The notes beneath the pieces are model-generated. The model had not been told where the DNA came from. It did not search any database and saw nothing but the letters and a program-made list of their open reading frames with translations. Both the position numbers and the translations under genes were made by a program. From NCBI GenBank assembly GCA_016926875.1, contig JAFGNU010000040.1, forward strand, positions 1-64,000: DNA of 64,000 bases. The letters are read 5' to 3'. This document shows positions 59,144 through 64,000 of the stretch, piece by piece; the stretch's first letter is position 1; the number at the start of each line of letters is the position of its first letter. The DNA comes from Anaerolineae bacterium (GTDB lineage Bacteria; Chloroflexota; Anaerolineae; Aggregatilineales; Aggregatilineaceae).

Positions 59144-60099
59144 CCATCGCGATTACTCTCAACGGCGGCGCCTGTTGGGTTGGGGCGGGCGGAATGGGTC
59201 TGGCAGGGAATGCCGAGCGCTTGGTAGACCTGGGCAAAAGCTTTTAGCACAGCCTCGGCGGTGCGGGACGAACAACACAGCGCGCATATCGTCGGTCCGG
59301 CCCCGCTGATAATGGTCGCCAGCGCGCCGCAGTCATGGGCCGCGATTTTGCATTCACCCAGGCCGGGGATCAGCGCCGCCCGTGCTGGTGTGATCACGGC
59401 GTCCTGCTGCATGGCCTGGGCGAACAGCGGTAGATCGTTGGTATACAAGGCGTGGATCAACATGGCTACCGCGCCGGTGTGCGCTACCAGTGTACGCAGT
59501 GGGACGGATTCGGGCAGCACGGCCCTGGCCTGGGCGGTTGGGACGGCTACATCGGGTGTGACAAGCGCCAAGTGCATGTTATCTGGTATGGGGAGGCGAT
59601 GGATTCCGCTGGCGTCGCGCGCTGTAACCAGTACGATACCGCCAAACAGCGCAGGTGCAACGTTGTCGGCATGGCGACCGCTGACGGCGGCTTCGGCTTC
59701 GACGCAGGCGGGGAGCAGGGCGCCGGGTGCGAGCGGTGCGCCGTACAGTTCGTTGACGGCAACGGCAGCGGCGACGGCGCTGGCTGCACTGCTGCCCAGC
59801 CCGCTGGCGAGCGGTAATCCCTTGACGAGCCGCAGGCGGACGCCGGTAGAAACGCCAAGCGCGCGCAGCGTCTCGCGGGCAGCGATGCCAGCCGTATTGC
59901 GATCCGGATCGGTGGATAACCGGCCCTCGTCCCCGGTAATGCTTAGCAGTTCGACGCCGGGAGCCGGTGAAAACTCGGCGGTCACCCGGTCACCGGGAGA
60001 GTCCAGCGCCATGCCCAGTATGTCAAAGCCCACGCCCAGGTTGGCAACGGTGGCAGGCGCATAGACACAAACTGGCGCCGGTTGGGCGGCGTGTAACAT
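59140..60099 (-). CDS. thrB: Homoserine kinase (GHMP family)
   Basis: A 319-residue GHMP kinase that phosphorylates homoserine on the way to threonine. The N-terminal ATVANLGVGFDILGMAL and ATP-binding PLASGLGSSAASAVAAAVAVN mark the ThrB family, with the late motif GAGPTICALC. The start is moved from 60177 to ATG 60099, which has AGAGGA upstream. No other threonine genes lie nearby. Confidence 0.92.
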   Translation of the reverse strand: MLHAAQPAPVCVYAPATVANLGVGFDILGMALDSPGDRVTAEFSPAPGVELLSITGDEGRLSTDPDRNTAGIAARETLRALGVSTGVRLRLVKGLPLASGLGSSAASAVAAAVAVNELYGAPLAPGALLPACVEAEAAVSGRHADNVAPALFGGIVLVTARDASGIHRLPIPDNMHLALVTPDVAVPTAQARAVLPESVPLRTLVAHTGAVAMLIHALYTNDLPLFAQAMQQDAVITPARAALIPGLGECKIAAHDCGALATIISGAGPTICALCCSSRTAEAVLKAFAQVYQALGIPCQTHSARPNPTGAAVESNRDG

Positions 60100-60141
60100 G
60101 ATTGTAGTCCTCTTGCCGCACGTATTCTGAACGAAGGCATT

Positions 60142-60150
60142 AGTATACCA
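60142..60150 (-). promoter_or_regulatory. Extended -10 element for thrB
   Basis: The minus strand reads TGGTATACT, about 45 bp before the thrB start. No good -35 is seen. Confidence 0.4.
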
Positions 60151-60281
60151 TACAATAGACGGCGGATGGCATAGCACTTGTTGTTAATGTTATTCATCAT
60201 GCGGCTGGAGAGTGTATTCCAGGATCGGTGCCCGGCGGAACTGGTACGTGCAAGTAGGTTAAGCTATAGTTGGAGTCGCGT

Positions 60282-60650
60282 ATGACGGATGCTGAGCTGG
60301 TGATCATGATCATGAGCGGCCCAGACGACGGGCGAGAGATTCACCTGAGCCAGCAGCACGGCGACGGGTATGTGAGCGTGGATGGCACCTGGTCGCTCGT
60401 GTTTGGACGGCGTGAAGAATGTGATGTGTCTATCCCGTTTGATACCCAGGTATCCCGGCAACACGCCATGCTGCGCCTGATGCCAGATGGCGAGCTGTGG
60501 CTGGTGGATGCGGGAAGCCTGAATGGAACCTTTATCGACAAACGACGCGTGGAAAAGCCAACGCTGCTGGAACGCGGCGAATTGTTCCGGGTGGGCCGCA
60601 CATGGCTGCGTGTTCAACTTGATCCGGATGAATTTATGACGGACGAATGA
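60282..60650 (+). CDS. FHA-domain protein
   Basis: A 122-residue protein almost filled by one FHA domain that reads phospho-threonine: FGRREECDVSIP, VSRQHAMLRL, LNGTFIDKRRV. No transmembrane or effector part is present, so it is an adaptor. TGGAG lies six bases before ATG 60282, and the longer track start is dropped. Its stop overlaps the next start (ATGA), coupling it to the Clp-N/phosphotransferase protein, its likely partner. Confidence 0.88.
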   Translation: MTDAELVIMIMSGPDDGREIHLSQQHGDGYVSVDGTWSLVFGRREECDVSIPFDTQVSRQHAMLRLMPDGELWLVDAGSLNGTFIDKRRVEKPTLLERGELFRVGRTWLRVQLDPDEFMTDE

Positions 60651-62578
60651 CGGTGGAAACAATCGGATTGCAGGATATTCAAACCCTGGCGCGGCAGGAA
60701 ACCGCCAAGCTGCATCACTTCTATATCGGGGTTGAGCATTTGTTTATTGCCCTGACGCAGCTCAAAGGCGGGTTGACGGTGGCCGTGCTGGAGTATCACG
60801 GGCTGTCACCCCGGTTCATTCGCTACAGCATCCGCGAGAGCGTGGGGCGGTACGAAGACCGTCGCTATTGGCCGGGCTTTCCTGAAACGCCGCGTGCTGT
60901 GAAGGTGCTGAACATGGCGCAGCATTACGCCGGGACTCAATCGCCATCCGAACGCGATCTGCTGTTGGCGATCCTGGATGAGAGCGACAGTGTCGTAAGC
61001 CGTGTGCTGCATGAGATGGGCGTCAATGCCGCAGAACTGCGCCGTACCGCAGCCAACTGGGCCGAACCCCTGCGCCCCCAACCGCCCGAAGTGCCGATTC
61101 ACGGCGATGTGGTGCTGGACGACGAGCAGCAGCGCGTGTTGCAGTTGATGTTCCGGGACTACGCGGAAGTGCACGTTGTACGCGAGTTCGCCGGTGGGTA
61201 CAGTGGGGCGCGCGTGCTGCTGGCGCGGCCTGTGCGTGTAGATGGGCACAAAGACGCGCCGGTAGTCGTGAAGCTGGCAGACCGCTACTCGGTGCTGTAC
61301 GAGCGGCGGCGCTATGATTTACACGTCAAGGGCACGCTGCCGACGACAACCGCGCGTCTGGTGGATGCGCCGGTCGTGCCGGACGAGTCAGCAGTCGGCG
61401 GGTTGAAGTATACGTTCGTCGGGCGGCTGGACGATACCGACCCGGTGAATCTGCGCGAATTTGCATCACGCGCTGATCCGCAAAAGCTGAGCGATTTGAT
61501 TCGCGGGCTGTTTGAGATGTTTGGTCCGGCATGGTGGTTGCAGCGAAAACCGTACCGCTTTGGCATATGGCGCGAGTACGAGCATGTGCTGCCCCCGGCG
61601 CTGGTCATCGAAGCGCTGCTGGATGGGACAGAGGCCACCGTGTCACACAGACTCCAGCCGCTGGGGGTGTGGAGCCGGACCAGCCGCGTGATGCCGGGCG
61701 AAGTCGTGGTGCTGGATGGGTTCGCCGTCCAGAAAGTAAACACCGAGCATGATGTGCTGCACCTGGCAGCGGGCGCACAGCCGGAAGCGATCAACCGGGC
61801 GAGCAAAGTCGAGGTGCGCGGCCTGGGCGTCAGCGAGAAGACGTATTTCCGGGGCGAAACGGTTGGGCGCCTGGTGGGACGCGTCGTGCGTACGCGCGAT
61901 GATCTGCTGATGCGCGCCGTTCAAGACCTGGAGCCAAATTTCGACCTGCGGCTGCAACAGATTCCGTCAGAGCATGATACAGTTGGCGATCTGCCGAATC
62001 CGTTGTTCAGGATTACCGAACTGCTCGACCGGCAGGCAAGCGGCTACCTGTCCACCATTCACGGCGATCTGCATCTGGGCAATATCCTGGTGGGACCGCG
62101 CGGCGATGCGTGGCTGATCGACTTTGGGTGGACGCGAGAAGGGCACACACTGTTTGACTGGGCGCTGTTGGAGGCGAGCCTGCTGTTTGAAGTGGTGGCG
62201 CATCTTGCCCCACCAGGCTGGGAAGGCGTGTGGGGTACGGTGGCGCTGCTGGATTCAATCAACCGGGGCGAAGACCGGGTGCTTCGTGAGCGGCACCAGG
62301 TCGCGCGTATGCTGACCATCATCCCGACGATCCGCGACGTCGTCCGCGAGTGCCTGGGGGTGCCGGAGCGCTGGGACGAGTACTATATTGCGCTGGCGCT
62401 GCTGTCCTTGCGCCTGATGAGTTGGCAGTCCGAAGGGGTCGATGCGCGGCGGTTAGCATTTTTGGTGTCGGCGCTGTCGATTGCGGCGGCCCAGTCACCC
62501 CCGCAGACCGGCGGCGACAAGCCCTGGACAGATGTCACAACCGATCTGGATCAAACCGAACTGCGCGTTGATGACTGA
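60647..62578 (+). CDS. Clp-N domain fused to a phosphotransferase/kinase-like domain
   Basis: A 643-residue protein. Residues 1-145 are a Clp N-terminal double-repeat domain (TLARQETAKLHHFYIGVEHLFIAL), the part by which ClpA/ClpC bind substrates or adaptors. Residues about 160-600 look like an aminoglycoside-phosphotransferase-type kinase: VVVKLADRYSVLYERRRYDL (ATP Lys), HGDLHLGNILV (catalytic loop) and WLIDFGWTREG (metal Asp). It resembles the kinase-like TCAD9 (ternary-complex-associated) domains that I recall from NTP-dependent conflict systems; that link is uncertain. It is coupled by ATGA to the FHA protein, suggesting phospho-dependent recruitment. Confidence 0.75.
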   Translation: MTVETIGLQDIQTLARQETAKLHHFYIGVEHLFIALTQLKGGLTVAVLEYHGLSPRFIRYSIRESVGRYEDRRYWPGFPETPRAVKVLNMAQHYAGTQSPSERDLLLAILDESDSVVSRVLHEMGVNAAELRRTAANWAEPLRPQPPEVPIHGDVVLDDEQQRVLQLMFRDYAEVHVVREFAGGYSGARVLLARPVRVDGHKDAPVVVKLADRYSVLYERRRYDLHVKGTLPTTTARLVDAPVVPDESAVGGLKYTFVGRLDDTDPVNLREFASRADPQKLSDLIRGLFEMFGPAWWLQRKPYRFGIWREYEHVLPPALVIEALLDGTEATVSHRLQPLGVWSRTSRVMPGEVVVLDGFAVQKVNTEHDVLHLAAGAQPEAINRASKVEVRGLGVSEKTYFRGETVGRLVGRVVRTRDDLLMRAVQDLEPNFDLRLQQIPSEHDTVGDLPNPLFRITELLDRQASGYLSTIHGDLHLGNILVGPRGDAWLIDFGWTREGHTLFDWALLEASLLFEVVAHLAPPGWEGVWGTVALLDSINRGEDRVLRERHQVARMLTIIPTIRDVVRECLGVPERWDEYYIALALLSLRLMSWQSEGVDARRLAFLVSALSIAAAQSPPQTGGDKPWTDVTTDLDQTELRVDD

Positions 62579-62595
62579 ACACGCCGGTAAGGTGA

Positions 62596-63159
62596 TCACG
62601 ATTCGCAGTCGAATGGCTCGGTGAGCACGTCTCCCGCTGTGCTGATGTCCACCAACCAGCAGGGGGTATCGGGCGTGTAATTCCCATTTGGCAGCTCAAG
62701 TGTGATCTCGACGTCCTCAAAGGCGGGATCGGTGTTGGCGAAGAAGTAGCGCGCGCTGCCGCCGGTTTGTTCGATGGTCAGCGCATATTCGCGGTCAAAC
62801 CGGTCTGAATCCAGCGCATGCCCCAGAACGGTTGCGCGGCGGTACGATTCGACCAGTTCTAGGCTGGCGGGGCCAACCAGGACGACCCGGCCATTGTTGA
62901 AAAACGTGACGGTGAGCGTGCTGCCGGGTAAAGCGGACAGGCTGTTGCCCGGTTTGAGCAGGTGTTCGCGCTGGTTGGCGTCCAGCGTGACAGCAGGTTC
63001 TTGCTCATGCGCGTAGTATTCGACCACGCCTGTAACGTTTTTAATCGTCCCTGTTTGCTCAACGTCGAACGGGACCAGCAGCGAGGCAATCAGCGCCAGC
63101 CCGGTTAAGATCAGAATGGCGATCAGGCTCAAAAAGATGTTGCGACTGGTGCGATCCAT
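62596..63159 (-). CDS. FecR-like single-pass membrane protein
   Basis: A 187-residue protein with one N-terminal helix (about 8-33) and an exterior FecR-like beta domain (about 40-185; GNSLSALPGSTLTVTFFNNGRVVLVGP). FecR domains bind partners or sense surface signals. Here the signalling cytoplasmic part is only about seven residues, so it is probably structural. The start is moved to ATG 63159, which has GGAGGG upstream. It follows the L,D-transpeptidase gene, from which it is separated by a terminator. Confidence 0.75.
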   Translation of the reverse strand: MDRTSRNIFLSLIAILILTGLALIASLLVPFDVEQTGTIKNVTGVVEYYAHEQEPAVTLDANQREHLLKPGNSLSALPGSTLTVTFFNNGRVVLVGPASLELVESYRRATVLGHALDSDRFDREYALTIEQTGGSARYFFANTDPAFEDVEITLELPNGNYTPDTPCWLVDISTAGDVLTEPFDCES

Positions 63160-63212
63160 GCGCTGCCCTCCGCGTGTGGTGGCTTTTGGCTCATAATAAA
63201 TCAACTTGGCCG

Positions 63213-63250
63213 GAAAAGAAAAGCGGAGCATGGGTAGCTCCGCCGTTTTT
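63213..63250 (-). terminator. Terminator between the L,D-transpeptidase and FecR-like genes
   Basis: GCGGAGC pairs with GCTCCGC (63223-63229 with 63237-63243). The minus strand continues TTTTCTTTT and the plus strand also has a T-run. Confidence 0.75.
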
Positions 63251-63268
63251 GCTGTGATGTGATGCCGC

Positions 63269-64000
63269 CTAACGCCGTGCCCAGCCTGGCAGGTCAGACC
63301 GGTATTTTCCGCTGCTGTAGACATACACCCAGGCATTCTGGTAGGGTTCAGGACTGGTCCATTCGAACAGCCACCACGCATCCATGATCGCTAGGTTGAC
63401 GCAGCCGTGACTCTGGCGGTAGCCGAAACGGTCGTGCCAGTAGGTGCCGTGCAAGGAGATTTCACCGTCGAAATACATGACGTAGGGCACTTCTTCGATG
63501 AAATAGAAATCGATGCCTCCTTCGGCGCCGCTCATGCGGATGGCTTCGTGACGCTCATAGATCTGGAACAGGCCTTCTTGCGTGCTCCACTGCGGCAAGC
63601 CGGATGAAATCAGCGTGGCAAATACCATTTTGTCACCTTCGTAGGCGACCGCCGTCTGTTCGTAGAGATCAACTGCGACCCAGTGATCATCAGGACCGAT
63701 CTCTGCCGGACGCTGCATGGGTTGGACTTTAGCAACCCGAATCTGCTGAATCCACTGGTTCGGGCCGACGAGATACCATTCCCAGCCGTCCACGTATTCG
63801 ACGCCGTAAATGTTCATGAGGGTGTAGCGGTCGATCATCGCGGCGCTTTTGTCCTGCGGGCCGCCGGGGTAGCGGCTGGGGTAAGCTTCGGCCAGCATCC
63901 AGGCAAAGGGGCGTTTGGGCTGTGAGTTGATCTCAACGCCGGAAAACTCGGAAACATCCGCCCATGTGATATGATCTTCAGTGACCCACTGGCCGTAGTT
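63269..64000 (-). CDS. L,D-transpeptidase (YkuD) family protein (5' end outside window)
   Basis: At least 243 residues; the frame is open to the window end, so the true start lies beyond it and the track Met at 63898 is internal. The YkuD catalytic region is complete: VAVDLYEQTAVAYEGDKMV, ISLHGTYWHDRFG and the active-site SHGCVNL. Such enzymes make 3-3 cross-links or attach proteins to peptidoglycan. The upstream part visible here may belong to a peptidoglycan-binding or linker region. A terminator follows the stop. Confidence 0.88.
   Translation of the reverse strand, partial: NYGQWVTEDHITWADVSEFSGVEINSQPKRPFAWMLAEAYPSRYPGGPQDKSAAMIDRYTLMNIYGVEYVDGWEWYLVGPNQWIQQIRVAKVQPMQRPAEIGPDDHWVAVDLYEQTAVAYEGDKMVFATLISSGLPQWSTQEGLFQIYERHEAIRMSGAEGGIDFYFIEEVPYVMYFDGEISLHGTYWHDRFGYRQSHGCVNLAIMDAWWLFEWTSPEPYQNAWVYVYSSGKYRSDLPGWARR

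Noticed and set aside
1-64000. Mobile element or phage island
   Set aside because: No transposase, integrase, terminal repeats or attachment sites were seen. The only tRNA has no duplicated end nearby.

Overview
The window is GC-rich, gene-dense chromosomal DNA that most resembles a Chloroflexota bacterium of the Anaerolineae type. This is an inference from gene content. The pointers are LysM proteins with Thr/Pro stalks, secreted glycosidase-like proteins, WD40 lipoproteins, many GAF-domain histidine kinases, PMT-type membrane glycosyltransferases and a T-box before valS. I see no insertion sequence, prophage, CRISPR array or rRNA. One tRNA (Thr, anticodon CGU) is present. Promoters are mostly TATAAT/TATACT -10 boxes, often with an extended TGn, and Shine-Dalgarno sites are clear, so many ORF-track starts could be moved to better ones.

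Layout. 1-4.2 kb: two secreted glycosidase-like proteins (the first cut by the window edge). 4.3-13 kb: a NUDIX hydrolase, a hypothetical/SPFH gene pair, a PMT-type glycosyltransferase translationally coupled to a NERD-like/GIY-YIG membrane protein, two LysM cell-envelope proteins and a small lipoprotein. 13-19 kb: a zinc alcohol dehydrogenase and a signalling block (GAF kinase coupled to a sirtuin, a REC-ParA protein, a GAF/PAS kinase). 19-25.7 kb: MutL, NUDIX, SecF/SecD, and HD and OsmC proteins. 25.9-27.2 kb: an ECF sigma factor, a zinc anti-sigma factor with RsrA-like Cys/His spacing, and a glutaredoxin, which together look like a thiol-stress module. 27.3-31.3 kb: a formylglycine-generating-enzyme-like protein, a rhodanese lipoprotein, a sugar nucleotidyltransferase, a HEAT mini-protein and a secreted esterase-like hydrolase.

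31.4-34.7 kb holds the most unusual locus: two tandem paralogous Tat-exported lipoproteins. Each has a seven-bladed WD40 propeller and a Cys-rich tail ending in GGHYWHPN. The promoter region, gene and terminator are all duplicated, and a 30-bp relic of the neighbouring valS 3' end is trapped between the copies. 34.7-38.6 kb: valS, a methyltransferase and a Val-type T-box leader form one likely transcription unit.

38.6-47.6 kb: a stand-alone RAM protein, a methyltransferase, a VTT membrane protein, uridine kinase, tRNA-Thr, a sugar-binding lipoprotein, a GNAT/GT4 pair and a large unrecognised TIM-barrel-like protein. 47.7-56.2 kb: purH, an orphan MalK-type ATPase, a FAD/Fe-S oxidoreductase, a PMT-type glycosyltransferase and YjbQ. 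56.3-64 kb: a large multi-GAF kinase, homoserine kinase, an FHA protein coupled to a Clp-N/phosphotransferase fusion, a FecR-like membrane protein and an L,D-transpeptidase that runs off the window.

The main themes are envelope polysaccharide handling, phospho-signalling and housekeeping metabolism. All functions are read from motifs by eye. No database search was possible.
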